64,000 bases of DNA from Mytilus californianus (Eukaryota > Mollusca > Bivalvia > Mytilida > Mytilidae), in contig NW_026262668.1 in NCBI RefSeq assembly GCF_021869535.1, positions 75,227,558-75,291,557 on the forward strand, written 5' to 3'. Under the pieces are notes generated by a model. The model had not been told where the DNA came from and did no database searches. It saw nothing but the letters and a program-made list of their open reading frames with translations. A program made the position numbers and the translations under genes. Shown here in pieces: positions 1 through 12,806 of this stretch; position 1 is the stretch's first letter; each line of letters begins with the position of its first letter.

Positions 1-133
1 GGGTAGCAATCTGCTCTATCACCCTCTCAGATATGTGTTATTTAATTTATTATACTGGATGTTCTGTTATTACTGTCTATTAAATTTCAAATTCAAAGTA
101 ATAAACTATGACGTCTTGTACATAACAACCATC

Positions 134-280
134 CGTATTTAATAAAGCTCACACTTGTTCAAGCGTCTTCGTGAAGGGTAATAGAGTATTTGCCATAGGA
201 TAGAGTCGTATTTAATAAAGCGCACACTTGATCAAGCGTCTCTGTGAAAGGTAATAGAGTATTTACCATAGGATAGAGTA
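134..280 (+). repeat. Two-copy 73-bp tandem repeat
   Basis: Two head-to-tail units begin with CGTATTTAATAAAGC at 134 and 207. They differ by a handful of substitutions (GTTCAAGCG versus GATCAAGCG). No coding or RNA role is visible. Confidence 0.85.
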
Positions 281-1034
281 AATTGTCTCCCTCGTATTAA
301 CCAACCAAAATCTGGCATTTTGACATGAAGTATAATAAAAACATTTAGGTTCATTCTGTGGTTTAAGTTTTAGACATCAACAACTTTGTGAAACCTTTAT
401 GGAATTTTATGAAATTTACTGCAGTTCCAAAAACAGAAAAAATGTCTTCAATAATTATACAACCACAATTAGCCTTCATAAGAACAGGCAAGGGTATAAC
501 AGAAGGAATTTGTTTCAGTTGTTAAATATTTTTAGAACAAATGTTTATATTTTTTACTGTTTGTGTTTTACACAGGACAGTTTTTTGTCAGTCTTTAAAG
601 TACCCTGTAAATAAATAAGTGCATTAAACACTTTCCTCACCATATGTCCCTTGTATGTGAACAAAGATATACATGTATCACATTATTATCACAACCAATG
701 TCATTAATAAATGCTCATTTACTTTATTTATTTGTGCAATTAGTATATAAAGTTATTATTTTACTAAATGTATTTGTATTGTTTAATTGTTATTTAGCAG
801 TATAGAATTAAAAAATATCTATAAAAATTAATAAAAAATATAGTAAAATTATGGTTGTGCTTGTCATTCTTTAACCTCAAGTAAAATGTGTACGATTCAT
901 TCTATGGACCTACGTTGTGTGTGTCTTTTTTTATGCCTGTGCCACTTAGTCTAGACATATAGTGTTACTCATTTCTGTCAGTCAGTCAATGAGTCATATT
1001 TTTTGTCATCTGGAATGGTGCAGTTGTCCACATT

Positions 1035-1135
1035 TTTAGCTCACCTGGGCCAAAGTAGCTTACAAGACCGAACAGACGGACGCCTGGTATTTCTATTTCC
1101 CCCGCAACATGTTGCGTGGGGGACAAAATATTCTT
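1035..1135 (+). repeat. Ends of two bivalve-type repeats (AGCTCACCTGGGCC and CCCCGCAAC)
   Basis: A T-run followed by AGCTCACCTGGGCC matches the start of the element seen again at 63276. It is followed by an imperfect palindrome around CCCGCAACATGTTGCG. Both look like truncated ends of interspersed repeats; no body of either element follows. Confidence 0.55.
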
Positions 1136-2018
1136 TGCTCTGAAACCACTGCTTCTTATCCCTTCATATCATTCAACATGGCCACCATACATAATAGTGA
1201 AATGAAAGTAATCAACTAATATCATAAAAACTATATGTATCTACTTTCCATTTACACGAAAACTGCCAAGTGACTTAATTTAGTAGTTATTTCCTTTCGA
1301 CGAATCCTTTGTATGATGATTATTTTAAAAACCAAAATAGATAGACGGAAACTGTTAACACCATAAAAGATCAGCTATGCTACTAAAATGTTGATATGAC
1401 TGAAACTATGAATGGATTCCTTTATATTGGAGATGTTGCCACAAAATATTTTTGATGACGTTTTCTTTTTGTCTATTTTCTTGAAAAGTAAAATATAAAT
1501 ATGTAATTGTATACGGCAGAAATTATCAACATTCAAAGATCTAAATATTACATCAAATGACAGAAATCACCAAATGACTCCTAACTGGAGTTATTACTTA
1601 CTGAGGTGAGAGTTTTTTGGCTCCGTGCTGAAGGCTACACTGTGAGCTGTTCCTTTGCTTTTTGTGTGATTTTGCTGTGCATGTACAGATTTAGTGTCTT
1701 GGATGGATACCCCATAGTGAACCTTTGTTTCTCTATTATTGACCACAAATGATAGTTTCTCCCTAAATCCCCCTCTGAGGTCTGTTAAAGGTTTCGGAGA
1801 TCACAATGACCACAGTTAAGGGAGAGTTTAAATAAGGTTGTATCTTAGTTAGTGCTCTGTATTACTACCAAAATTAAATATAAATTATGATTCAATCATG
1901 GTAGAAATATTTATTTCACAAGTTACATTTGAAAATAAAAATAAAAATAGTTGTATTAAAAAAATTCTGCTAGAGGTCATCTGCAGATTAACATTCTTTC
2001 ACTCTGACAGGTTTAATA

Positions 2019-5000
2019 TTAAAGGGAAAATTCGCGATTTTTTACTTATCATCTTATTATGTTCATAATACCATTAAAAACATATCCACCAAGTTTTATC
2101 TGGATATGAAAACTAGTAAAGAAGAAAATTGGGAATTATTAATTCTATTTATTCAAACTTCCTGACTTATGTGACGTAGTTTAAGTCTTTTTGCATGCCG
2201 GGAGTGGATTAATCTCATTTAAAGTCTTGTTCGTTAATCATCTAATAACGCGATTTAAAGCGCATCAACGACTTTTGGTGTAGCTATTAACCAACTAACA
2301 TTTCAGAAAGAAAAGTGATCAGCCGTGCATTTTTTTAAATTAAAATTTACGATTTATATTTTAAGGATTTCTGATATGATTATAGTAATAAAAGTAAATC
2401 ATACAATAGAATTTTTTTATGATTTTTTTTTCGACGGATATTTCTAACAACATATATAACTGATAGTATAATAGAAATTCACGTTTGTATTCTCCCCTAT
2501 TACTTCAGTCGAGGATTTGTCTTACTATACAAATCATTGCTTCAGTCTAGTACTGTGTAAATACAATGCATGTGTATTATTCCGACACCACCTGGTAAAG
2601 GCGTGGTTAAATTCACGGTAATTAAAAGATTAGCATTATGTAATTTTAATCCTTTGATCTTCACTATAGTGGTGTTTGTCCTCAAGGGTTCACCGTTGCA
2701 GGTATGAGACAGATTTTTTTTAATTATTAAGGGAGGAATATGGTGGCAAAATACCTTAATTATATATATATTTTTTTAACATTTTGCATTTGCTCAGTTT
2801 TTAAATAAATAGGTGAGTATTTTGTTGTAACATCGAAATTCTGAATCACTTTTAATAAAATAATTATATAAACATTATAAATGGCCCATGAAAACGAGCG
2901 TATAAATCAAAACAGTACTATTTTAAATTATCATCGGTAACCTTGAATATTTAAATGTGCAGAGAAAATTATCAGTTACAAGAATATAGTTTTGTCGTCC
3001 AAAGCGATCTTCATTTACCTATGATCAGGAATGCCCTTATTAAAATATTATAAATCTCACAACGTATTTATATAATTCTTAAGCTATTTGACCAACGATG
3101 TTTAAAAAAATTAACAGAATCAATCTAACGTCAACTTTCCTTTTTTTAAATGGAGACAGAACGTCGAAATCAATTTTCAATGTGCTTGATATCTTGTACC
3201 TTTGTAAGACTTATCATTCATTCATAACCCCACTCTAAACCAGAGACATATATACGTCTGTTTAAACTGACAAAAAAACTCCTAAAGCGGACAAGCAGTA
3301 TATTCTGTAAATTTCTGAGATTTAATACAAAGAAATAAAAAAAAATCCCGAAATGAATTTGATCCTGGAAAATATTCACATCCTCATTCGGTCTGAAAAA
3401 AAGATACGAATTTGGTATACAGAACATGCAGAAATGTGAATGTTATAAAACCTAATTGTTATATCAGAAACCATTATAAATATGAACATGTATACGTAAG
3501 ACCTCATGGGACGTCACCTAACCACATTCAGGTAATATACAAGTAGCTCTGTTATACCCGGAAATGTTTATTTATATAGTTGCTTGTCGTTAAATAGAGA
3601 TCTAGTGTATACATGTCTCTGCGTTAACTTATAAAAATAACAGGAAATAATAACCTTGAAATAGATTTATGATGAATACTTTGCAAACTGCGACACCCCT
3701 TTTTATCACAGCGTACATGCATGCATTTAAATGACTGTCCGTTATGCGATTTAGAATGACAATCGTACGTACAATCCTATAGTTCATGCATGGTGAGTCC
3801 TTTTCTATCAGATATGCGACTTTTCGTATTTATATTTTCTCTTATATTACCGGTACTGTCATTTAATATCTAATGCATAAGTGCAATATTAAGAGTGGTT
3901 AAATCCCCTACAAGCTAACTAAATAAATAAATCAACCCTCTAGCTGACCAGACGTTAATACAACTACCATCAGTCTATCCGGAGTGAAGTTTCTTTATTT
4001 CTTCAAATAGGCTTTTGGGTATCATTAGTGCACGTCCAGTGGCATATATATATAACATGCATGTCGGACTAGGAAAATGTGATGATGACGAATTTCTTAA
4101 ACTGTTCGAAATAATCTTATTGAAATATAAATCTGTGATTTTACTATGTCTATAGCTTCGATGAACCAAAGCAAGTTAGATATCGACCTGTATTTAAATC
4201 AGATTGGTTCTGGATGTTTCTCTCGTATATTCAATATACTTGTATGATATTAGTTCTATATTGCGACTATCCATAGTTCCGTATTAAACCTTCCATCTAG
4301 GCGTATAAACCAATGATCGATAAGTGCCGCACATTTTGTTAAATCAATATTTGTATGTTTGAAAATGTCCATAATTATTGACAACGAGTATATACTTACA
4401 TTTTCCCCAATTTACACTTGGAAAATGTGCCCGTAAATAGATTTTTATTTCATCAAATCTTTTTTTTTTTAATTATTTAAATTTTCATAAATATCATTCT
4501 TTACACCAAAAATGTTATTTATAAACAAGCGTATGAGTTTAGCAATGACTAGTAGTATATCACTATCGGATACGCTATACAAAGTTGTATATTACACCTG
4601 ATAGATTCAAAATGGAAGTTACATGTTATCGGCCGTGTACACTGATCAATACCCCCAGAAAAGAAGTTATGCACGAACTTGTTTTATGTAATTGTGTAAT
4701 AACAGTTTTAAAGCCCGACAGGAAATCGCTTGAATACCTGTACGTGTCACCTCACAATACCTCTGGGAACAATCCCTTTAGCCATTCTGGTGATCAGATA
4801 AGGGAAGGTCCGAATTTATTTTAAAAAGTTTATTACATAAAACAATTATGAACAAACTAGATTTTCAAAAACAATTTAACACGGAACACTTATTTATAAC
4901 TTTGACTTTTTAACTTATTTCAATTTCTTGTTTTAAATACTTCGTAAACAAAACAGTTTCAAAACGACAGACCATACTATTAGTACTAGTTATTTAAAAA

Positions 5001-5400
5001 ATAATATATATAAAATTACATTTTCCGTATCAAGTTAGTTAGGAAAGGTTGCACAACCATGTCTTTCATAATCTTTTTTGTGACCCGGGAAACTGTTTAT
5101 GCTTTCCTTGTCGGATAAAACAACCGTACGCTTGACAAGATATCGACACTCAATTACGGCTACGTTAGGTTACTGTTTGTTTTGGTCCTTTGTGGTTTAT
5201 AGATATATCGTGGTCAATATTCGGGGAGGATGTCAAAATGGCCGCATGCGGAGAATTGATACTCTAAATTTAAAATCGATGGTGATCTCTTAACTTGTAG
5301 AATAAAACTTTAATATCTATGAATTTGTGCTTTTATATACATAATGAACAGAATATGAATTTTTCATTTTTTTGCGAAGTTTCCCTTTAATACAAAAATC
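2019..5400. mobile_element. TTAA-flanked terminal-inverted-repeat element, 3.4 kb
   Basis: The left end reads TTAA then AGGGAAAATTCGCG (2019-2036). The right end is the inverse, with TTTCCCT then TTAA (5390-5400). The terminal repeats agree at 12 of the first 13 bases, and both sides carry TTAA. A TTAA target duplication is the signature of piggyBac-type elements, though the terminal bases here are not a known piggyBac end that I can name. No transposase-like frame is present in the 3.4 kb, so this is a non-autonomous or gutted copy. The interior (2040-5380) is otherwise anonymous AT-rich DNA with only short chance frames. Confidence 0.5.
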
Positions 5401-5465
5401 CTAATTACTAAATTATATTATAAAGTTAATTTAGACAGTAAGGAACCTTTTTAAATCTCTGTTCA

Positions 5466-5640
5466 AATGAGACCAGAGTCTAAGGTCATAAAACTTTACT
5501 CAGTACTTCATGTACTTGGAGTACAAAATTTGTGCTCAGAACACCAAACTTAGTATTTTGATTGGTTGAGTTCTGAGTCTGGTTACCATACTCATACTCC
5601 AAATTTTTATGACCAAAAGGTCTTGACTATATGTTATGAG
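5466..5640. mobile_element. Small foldback (MITE-like) element
   Basis: The segment starting GAGTCTAAGGTCATAAAA near 5475 is matched by its inverse near 5610 (TTTTTATGACCAAAAGGTC). Inside are further CTCAG/CTGAG pairs. The length (about 150-170 bp) and symmetry fit a MITE. The target duplication is not clear. Confidence 0.5.
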
Positions 5641-6110
5641 CTATGACACTGGCAACATAGCAATAAAATAAAAACTATCAAACTAAAATCCAATGTAAAC
5701 ATGAGATGGAAGAGTAAGCATTGACTGCTTTAATAAGACACCTGTAAAGGTTATTCCAAACCTTGTTAACTTCATTGTCATATAATTTGTTTATTTTTGG
5801 CCATGTTGCACTAAGTGCAAAACTGGCATATAGTATGATGATATGTCAAGCAGGCAGAAAGAATTTTCAAACTAATGAAGTTGTGCACCTGCTATTATAG
5901 AATAGTTTAAAGAATTGTCCCCCAAAAATTACAAAAGACTGTACTTAATTTGTTGTGGGACTTTTGTCCTAACTGTTAGTATAATAGTCCCAGAATTGAA
6001 TAATCATCTTCTACCGTTTTCAATCTAGATCTTTAAAAATCAACAGAAAATTGCACACATATTGATGATGGCAACTGCTTCTGCTATTATGAAATTGTTT
6101 GATTGTGTAA
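5641..6110. other. No feature seen
   Basis: AT-rich spacer with no convincing frame, RNA gene or repeat boundary. Confidence 0.5.
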
Positions 6111-6421
6111 TCAATAAAAGATAAGAAGATCGTGTATGATTGCCAATGAGACAACTATCCACCCGAATCCAAATGACATAGATGTAAACAACTATTGGTT
6201 GCCTAAAACAATTCAATTGAAAAAAAAACAACTGACTGATTTATGTACAAAACAACAAGTTAGAGACAAATGTGATATACAGTAACAAACGTAAACCACT
6301 TAATTACAGTCTTCTGACTTGGGACAGGCATATACGGATTGTGGTGGGGTTAAACATGTTTGCAGGTTTCTAACCTAGGATAGTGGTGTAACAGCACAAC
6401 ATAAGAACAAACTAAAACTAG
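6111..6421 (+). repeat. Mussel dispersed repeat (TGATTGCCAATGAGACAAC type), diverged
   Basis: It carries the landmarks of a very abundant mussel repeat in order: TGATTGCCAATGAGACAAC, then CTGACTTGGGACAGGCATA, a GGGGTTAAACATG block, and GTGGTGTAACAGCACAACAT. A fuller copy is at 57304-57911. Recognition of it as a mussel repeat is from memory; the shared landmarks within the window are direct. Confidence 0.75.
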
Positions 6422-7380
6422 AGTGCCCCTGCTGATATGTCTCGCCTGCTTTACTTACTATTGAATTGTTAAAAGTCTATGAAGGTTTTACTACAAGTAT
6501 CACATAAACTTTACATTATCAACGATTCATGAAAATGAGGTCATGGTCATATGAACAATGCCAGACAGACATGTTCACCTTACAATCATTCCATACACCA
6601 AATATAGTGGTCTTGTCGTTTATAGTACATGAGAAACAAATCAAACCACAATTTCCTAACATTTACCAATGAAACATGAAAATGAGGTCAAGGTCAGCTG
6701 AAACCTGGCAGTCTGAAATGTACATATTTAAATCATTCCATACACCAAATTTAGTAAGTTGACCTATTGCTTATATCCGATTAACTGACAAAACCATGAA
6801 AACTCATCATTGACCAAAGAGCCCTGAAAATGAGGTCAAGGTCATATGAACCCTACCAGAAATACATGTACATCTTACAATCATTCCATACACCAAATAT
6901 AATTGACCCATTGTTTATAGTATCTGATAAACTGACAAACCACGAAAACTTTAATATTGACCAATGAACCATGAAAATGAGGTCAAGTTCATATGAACCC
7001 TACCAGACAGACATGTACACCTTTCAATCATTGCATTCACTAAATATAATTGACCTATTGTTTGTAGTATCTGATAAACTGACAAAACCATGAAACTTAA
7101 CATTGACCAATGAACTATGAAAACGAGGTCAAGGTCATATGAAACGTCCCAGACAGACATGTACACCTTTCAATCATTCCATACACCAAATATAGTTGAC
7201 CTATTGTTTATAGTATCTGAGAAACGGATTTGACCACGTAAACTTAATCTTGATCAATGATCCATGAAATGAGATCGAGATCAGGTTAACTCTGTCTGAC
7301 AGACATGTAGACCTTGCAAGGAACCCATATACCAAATATAGTTATCCTATAACTCATAATAAGTGAGTATTTCACATAAC
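6422..7380 (+). repeat. 147-bp tandem array, about six units
   Basis: GAAAATGAGGTCA recurs at 6531, 6678, 6826, 6973 and 7119, with a diverged form at 7265, so the period is 146-148 bp. Units share CCAGACAGACATGT and CATACACCAAATATA. The array follows TGTCTCGCCTGC, a motif often found at the edge of bivalve repeats. Because 147 is divisible by three, chance frames run through the array. Confidence 0.85.
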
Positions 7381-7494
7381 AAAAAAAAGTGTACAGTTAA
7401 TTACACATATATTGAAATGTTTAAGTTTCCTGATAGAAATGGAATTCCCATACCATTATACAGAATAGAAATATGGTAATAATATTATTACCAT

Positions 7495-8010
7495 TTCAGA
7501 ATGGTCAATGTACTCAGTGTTTCCATTCCAGAAATGTCGATGTATTGTTACCATTCCAAAAATTATCAAAAATGTCGATGTATTGTTACCATTCCAGAAT
7601 GGTCGATGTATTTTTACCATTCCAGAGTTGTCAATGATTTGCAGCTACCATTCTAGATTGGTCGATGTGCTGTTACCATTCCAGAATGGTCGATGTACTG
7701 TTATCATTAACAATACAAAATAGTCCATGTGCTGTTACCATTCAAGAATAGTCGATGTTTTGTTACCATTCCACAATGGTCAATGTACTGCAGCTACCAT
7801 TCCAATATGCTGTTACCAGTGCAGAGTTACCATTCCAGAACAGTCAATGTACTATTGCCATTCCAGAATAGTCAATGTGCTGTTACCATTCCAGAATAGT
7901 CAATGTGCTGTTACCAGAGCAGAATGGTCGATGTACTGTTACCATTCCAGAATAGTCGATGTTTTGTTACCATTTCACAATGGTCAATGTACTGCAGCTA
8001 CCATTCCAAC
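7495..8010 (+). repeat. 28-bp minisatellite (TTACCATTCCAGAATGGTCG)
   Basis: About 18 units of a 28-bp motif, each with CCATTCCAGAAT followed by GTCGATGTACTG or a close variant. The open frames through it (for example 7727-8143) are products of the repetition and are not supported as genes. Confidence 0.85.
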
Positions 8011-8256
8011 TTGTGTGAAAAGCAAAATGGAAATAGTATTTGCTCAAAGTACCTTGAAATTGGACATTACACAAAAGTTGTGTTTATTTTTAACATTTAA
8101 TTTAAAATCTGCCTTCATTCTAGAATTTTTGATAAACTCTTAATTTTGATACTGAATTCTTTGTCTTTGAAAGAATTGATTTAGTTATAATAGATAAATG
8201 CATCATTGTTATTTCCCAGTTCAACAAGTCAAAGCTGTATGCAAACTTTTTTAAAT

Positions 8257-9124
8257 ATACATTAATGACTTACCTGACTATATACATCACAGTCAAATCA
8301 GGCTCTTTGCTGACGACAGTATCATTTACCGACAGATAAAATCAACATCAGATTGCCTTCAACTCCGACATAGAAGGGTCAATCAAATGGGAACAAGACT
8401 GGCTAATGCAGTTCCATCCTAACAAATGCAACATACTCCGAGTGACCACAAAAAAAACACCTTTTCATTTTTATTATAATATGCACGGTCACATTCTTGA
8501 TTCAGTTGAAAAGGCAAAATACCTCCGAGTAACAATATCATCAAGTTTGAAGTGGAACAAACACATTCAGAACATGACATCTAAAGCAAACAAGACCCTT
8601 GCATTCATCAGAAGAAATCTCAAAATAAACTCAGTGACCATTAAAGACCGAGCATACAAATTAACCCTTATCAGGCCAAAACTAGGATACTGCTGCACCG
8701 TATAGGCCCTTACATAACAGAGAACATTAACTTCATAGAAAAAGTCCAAAGACGTGCATCAAGATACGTATGTTCTAAATACCAATATACTGAAAGTGTT
8801 ACAAACATGCTAAACACACTTCACTGGCCATCATTACAAGAAAAAAGACTTAAAAGCCGCGATTATAATCACCATAGAATCACCAACAACAAAATTGCCA
8901 TACTATTTACTGAAAAGCAAAGTAAACACCAGGTCTAACCACGAATAAACAAACAGACAAATTCGATACAGCAAAGACAGTTAGAAATTTCTTTTTTCTG
9001 CCAGACTATAAAAGATTGGAACAAATTACCCGAACCAATAGCATGCATCACCACTACTGAGTGCTTCAAGGAGAAACCCACCAGAGAAATTCTCCTTGAC
9101 ATTTACCAATACCTACATGCATAA
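8257..9124 (+). pseudogene. Decayed non-LTR retrotransposon (Jockey/CR1-like) reverse transcriptase, 3' part
   Basis: The fragment begins in the palm domain. Frame 1 reads YINDLPDYIHHSQIRLFADD, with the catalytic FADD box at 8306-8317. A frame change near 8370 leads to KWEQDW and HPNKCNILRV, the usual thumb-side segment, then YLRVTISSSLKWNKHI (8519-8566). Another shift and a stop near 8700 interrupt the conserved CCTVWDPY box, after which NFIEKVQRRASRYV and LHWPSLQEKRL are readable. A tail in the third frame ends at TAA 9122-9124. In intact Jockey-like elements these blocks form one frame, so this copy is dead. The missing 5' half fits the usual 5' truncation of LINEs. No poly(A) tail is obvious. 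Confidence 0.85.
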
Positions 9125-9340
9125 TCTACTATATCTTGTTTTTATCTTTTACCAAAAAATCAAAATTGAAAAATAGTACTTACAAATATAAAAATTGAAA
9201 AATTAATATGAAATTAGAAAAATAAATTTGTAATTATTAATAATACTGAACATTAAACCAGACATGCGTTAGAAAGTAATCATCAACCAGTTGATGTTTT
9301 TCTGTATATAAAAAGGAAGAAGAAAATCTGTGACATCACC
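9125..9340. other. No feature seen
   Basis: AT-rich sequence after the LINE tail, without recognisable features. Confidence 0.5.
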
Positions 9341-9351
9341 CATTTATGTGG

Positions 9352-11755
9352 ATCGAAATGGGGGTACCTACATGACGAATAACGGTAAAAAAATCTTGCC
9401 AAATGACGTTAACGGTAATTTTCGGTGCCGATGACGATATATTGAACTGCGGCCAAGCTTAGCGAAAGGTCGTGCAACATAATCAGTCAAACAAACTTCA
9501 TTAGATTAACTCGTTAAGGAACGATCGTTTTCATTGGTCAATTCAAACCTTCGACCTCACACCTGCGAAAATAGAACACGCGTACTACACTGCAAATATA
9601 ACGGACGCCTGACGCGTCCGGACGCGTTCAAAACTTGTACACCGAATGTTCCATATTTCAACGTCATATGTACATGCTTAGAGACGTGTTCAAAATTGTA
9701 ACGTTTGTGTTCAAAATATTAACACCTAAGTTCAGACGCAGTGAACATCGGTGTTCAAGTTCTGTTCTAAAATGAAGATAGTCGATTTTCTATCCTTCCA
9801 ATTGTTAAATTAAAAAAGAAACTCTTTAAAAAATATGAATGTATACGCAGGATGTTGATCTCGGGAGTTTTTTGGTTAATATTTTAGTAATTGTGAAATA
9901 TAAAACTTCCAAGCTGGCATATATGTATAGTATAGAAATGTATTACAAGTTTTACTTATAAGTGACATAATTAAGCATATCAATGAGGCCTGTTATGATA
10001 ATATCGCAATAAAAATATGTCGATGTTTATCTTATTTCATGATCCGTTCTTTTTTTTAACAATACATGTTCAATCAGTGTTCAAATCGCTCGAAATTTTG
10101 AACACCTCGTGTTAAAAAAAATATACCAGCTAGGATACCCAATACCGGAAACAGATATCGGCTGGCGATTTAGCCGGGCGGTTAAACAAAGAATGGATAC
10201 ACACAACGAAGAGAACCGGAGAAGGGACTTCTATCCCACATGAAAACAAAAGAAGTGAGTAACTTGAAATAATCTCCATATATAGTTCGATGGCTTCCTT
10301 GTTATTATTGCCGTAGAATTTGTACTCTATTATATATGAACATTAAAGCATAAAAAGCATTGCTGAATTTGATGCTACCGTGATATGAAAAACTCTCTTC
10401 TATTAAATAATTTTAAAACTTATTTTGCAGGATATACAGGCTCATAGACATTCCTTGTTGTGGAGGATTTTGACATTGGAAGTTGATAACAACACATAAA
10501 ATGCCACCCAGTTGATAGATGCACTGAAAAGTGGAGCGTACATTGTATGTGATGACACCAGTGTCATGGGAGTAGCTATCAAGAACTGTTGGAATTTGTA
10601 AATTTTTAAACTTTCGTTGTGACAAATAATTATATTATAAACTGTCTATGTATCACATTGACATGCTTTTTTTTGTTAGGATACAGAGGACATAGTTACT
10701 ATCTAGTCATGTAGGGGAAAATCATTATTTGTGATATATTTAAGTCAGTTTAAAAAAAAATATATATATATGTGATTTCACAGACTGTTACTTGTGATAT
10801 CATAAGGTATCCGATGTACTTTTCTTTTATATATGCACATTCCAACATGCCTTCACTGAATTCATGCATTTGAATTTCGTGGTGACCATGATAGTACATT
10901 GCATAGTACATCTATATTCACGTGCACACATGATACGATCTTTCGGGGACAATTTGCTCGTTTATGACACGTCATTTCTGAATGACCAAACGCTTAGCTA
11001 CTTTATTTTTGTTTTATAGCATGAAAACAATAAAAGAGGAATGTGCAACCCATCATAAATTTGAAATGGATCAGTATTATGAGATCCTTATTATAAGTAA
11101 CTACGACATTGTCAGGATAATAACCTAGCGTCAATATGAAATAAATTAAAGTGGTTCATACATTCATCCGTATAAAAGCGGCACATGTATTTTATTTTAT
11201 CCTTATATTTTTCATAGTGCGGTACAAGTGCTGCATGCATAAAGAATATTACTTAACACAAATTATAAGTATAATATTTCGACCCCACTATTACAAAATA
11301 CTTATTTAATTATTTCGACCAAAAAATCATTGTTTTTTACGTTCGTAGTAACGTAGTACATTCCATTGTCGGTCACCTGTGTCAATTCACGTGCACACTA
11401 CAATTGTTGTTGTATTTAAATCTTTCGGCAAATGAAATGAGACGTTACAAGTTGTTTGTTTGTGATACGCCAGAATGTTATCAATGAATTATCAATCGCT
11501 AAACTTGACTGCATTTCAGTGTAAAATGTACATTTTCTTTATGACGATAAAAAAAATCCACTGATTTTGACGAATCACTTTCCAAAAATAACGCCGGTAA
11601 CGGATAATTATTTGAGACCTCTGCATACGAATGACGATAAGGATAGTTTGACGAATCACGGTAATAATTAATTTTTACCAATCAGTTTGACGCTTACGGT
11701 AGCAAAAAATTACCGTTTGACGCCTGACGGTAAAGGGCATTCCTACCCTAATTTA
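9352..11755. mobile_element. Candidate 2.4-kb element with ACGGTAA-rich ends
   Basis: Both margins are enriched in TGACG and ACGGTAA (9372-9440 and 11575-11735). The left margin starts GGGGGTACCTACATGACG, and the inverse of the right margin starts GGGTAGGAATGCC. The inverted-repeat match is imperfect and I see no clear target duplication. The interior holds a perfect 16-bp palindrome (9612-9627), several GTGTTCAAAA motifs, and two related blocks starting TTCACGTGCACAC (10918 and 11386). No protein is encoded. Confidence 0.35.
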
Positions 11756-11759
11756 TAAT

Positions 11760-12440
11760 AGGCCTACTGAACATTTTGTATCTTAACGCTGTCTGGGTGA
11801 TATAACATATCCAGAAATCAACGCCACTTTGCTTATTTGAATATTATACTAAAGAAATCGGATACGGGTCACGGAAATTATATTGAAATGATGGGGAATT
11901 TTGAAAAAAATGTCTGTTTTAACTTTGATTTAAGTGATAGACAGGTTGCCGGGGAAGAAAATAAATATACACAACAATATATATACACCATTTAAACGAA
12001 ATATAACGACTGTCGTTGCAAAAATCAAGGTTCCTGAGCTATTTTAAAAATCGAAGCGAGAGGCTTTTAACATTGCAGTATAAAATACAGGCTAAAATGG
12101 CTGAAACGTCAAATTTGCAAACTTCGTGTTGAAAATTGGCTAACATGGTCATTAGAAATACAGGTTGCCGGGGTGAAAATTGAAACTTGAATGTCCAAAG
12201 AATAAGCAAGTCCAAACCTTGTATGTGTAGTCGTTGAACTCTAGGTTCCCACGTAAAGTTAAAATACCTCTATTTCAAGAAGAATAAACTCACGAAAACA
12301 CGAAAAATTCACTAAATTCGCGTTCATTGTTTTGATTTTGACCGCCTGACAACTTTACGGAAATATCAGAGTGATTATAAACAAGGACTCTGTGACGGGC
12401 AACTTATAATATCCGTGTTTTAAAGATTTTAATGATATCA
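11760..12440. other. PA2G4 upstream flank, no gene seen
   Basis: Unique-looking sequence upstream of the PA2G4 promoter side. No convincing frame or repeat boundary is present. The phrase GGTTGCCGGGG recurs at 11944 and 12164 in a short direct repeat. Confidence 0.5.
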
Positions 12441-12464
12441 AGCCAGTCCACTTCAAACTATTAT

Positions 12465-12470
12465 CACGTG
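12465..12470. promoter_or_regulatory. E-box CACGTG, distal
   Basis: A perfect CACGTG about 350 bp before the PA2G4 start codon, in the context TCACGTGG. This is the canonical Myc/Max and USF site. Vertebrate PA2G4 is generally grouped with Myc-responsive growth genes. Whether the site works in this animal is inference. Confidence 0.4.
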
Positions 12471-12666
12471 GTACAATTCTCATTTACATATTATGAATAT
12501 TAATTAGCAAAAGTACTACTAATTTCTGGCTATGATATATTTTCAGCTTCAACTTTTCCCTAAAAAAGGGGGGGGGGGGGGTTTAATAGAAACTAATCAG
12601 AAAAGGAAATTCTTTAAAATTTCCATCTTTATACAAGATGAAATTATAACTGTACAAGTACGACTG

Positions 12667-12698
12667 AGACTACTATAACACATGTGTTATAGTAGTCT
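12667..12698. promoter_or_regulatory. 32-bp perfect palindrome upstream of PA2G4
   Basis: The half-site AGACTACTATAACACA (12667-12682) is followed directly by its exact inverse. It lies 124 bp before the start codon, between a 14-base G-run (about 12569-12582) and exon 1. It could extrude as a cruciform, bind a dimeric factor, or be a mobile-element footprint. Confidence 0.6.
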
Positions 12699-12806
12699 AT
12701 GATAATAATTCATTTCTACACGCTTTTATGAAAGCAAATATTTCTTTTTTACAGTTATTCCCCTTTAAGTTTTTATTTCCCGCCATACTCTGCGATCTAC
12801 GGGAAC

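Larger units (their letters stand above)
1..2018. other. Non-genic upstream DNA
   Basis: AT-rich sequence with no supported gene. The open frame at 399-614 has low-complexity, uncharacteristic content and no splice or homology support. Contained repeats are listed separately (134-280, 1035-1135). I see nothing else recognisable in 281-1030 or 1136-2018. Confidence 0.6.

Noticed and set aside
6422..7380. 147-bp period as a nucleosome-positioning array
   Set aside because: The equality with nucleosome core length is noted, but there is no linker and other arrays here have periods of 126, 161 and 192 bp. Coincidence is the simpler view.
7727..8143. 138-codon frame
   Set aside because: It lies in the 28-bp minisatellite. 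The frame persists by chance, and its repeats read differently as the phase changes.
9352..11755. Firm call as a DNA transposon
   Set aside because: The inverted-end match is too imperfect and no target duplication is visible, so it is kept only as a low-confidence candidate.
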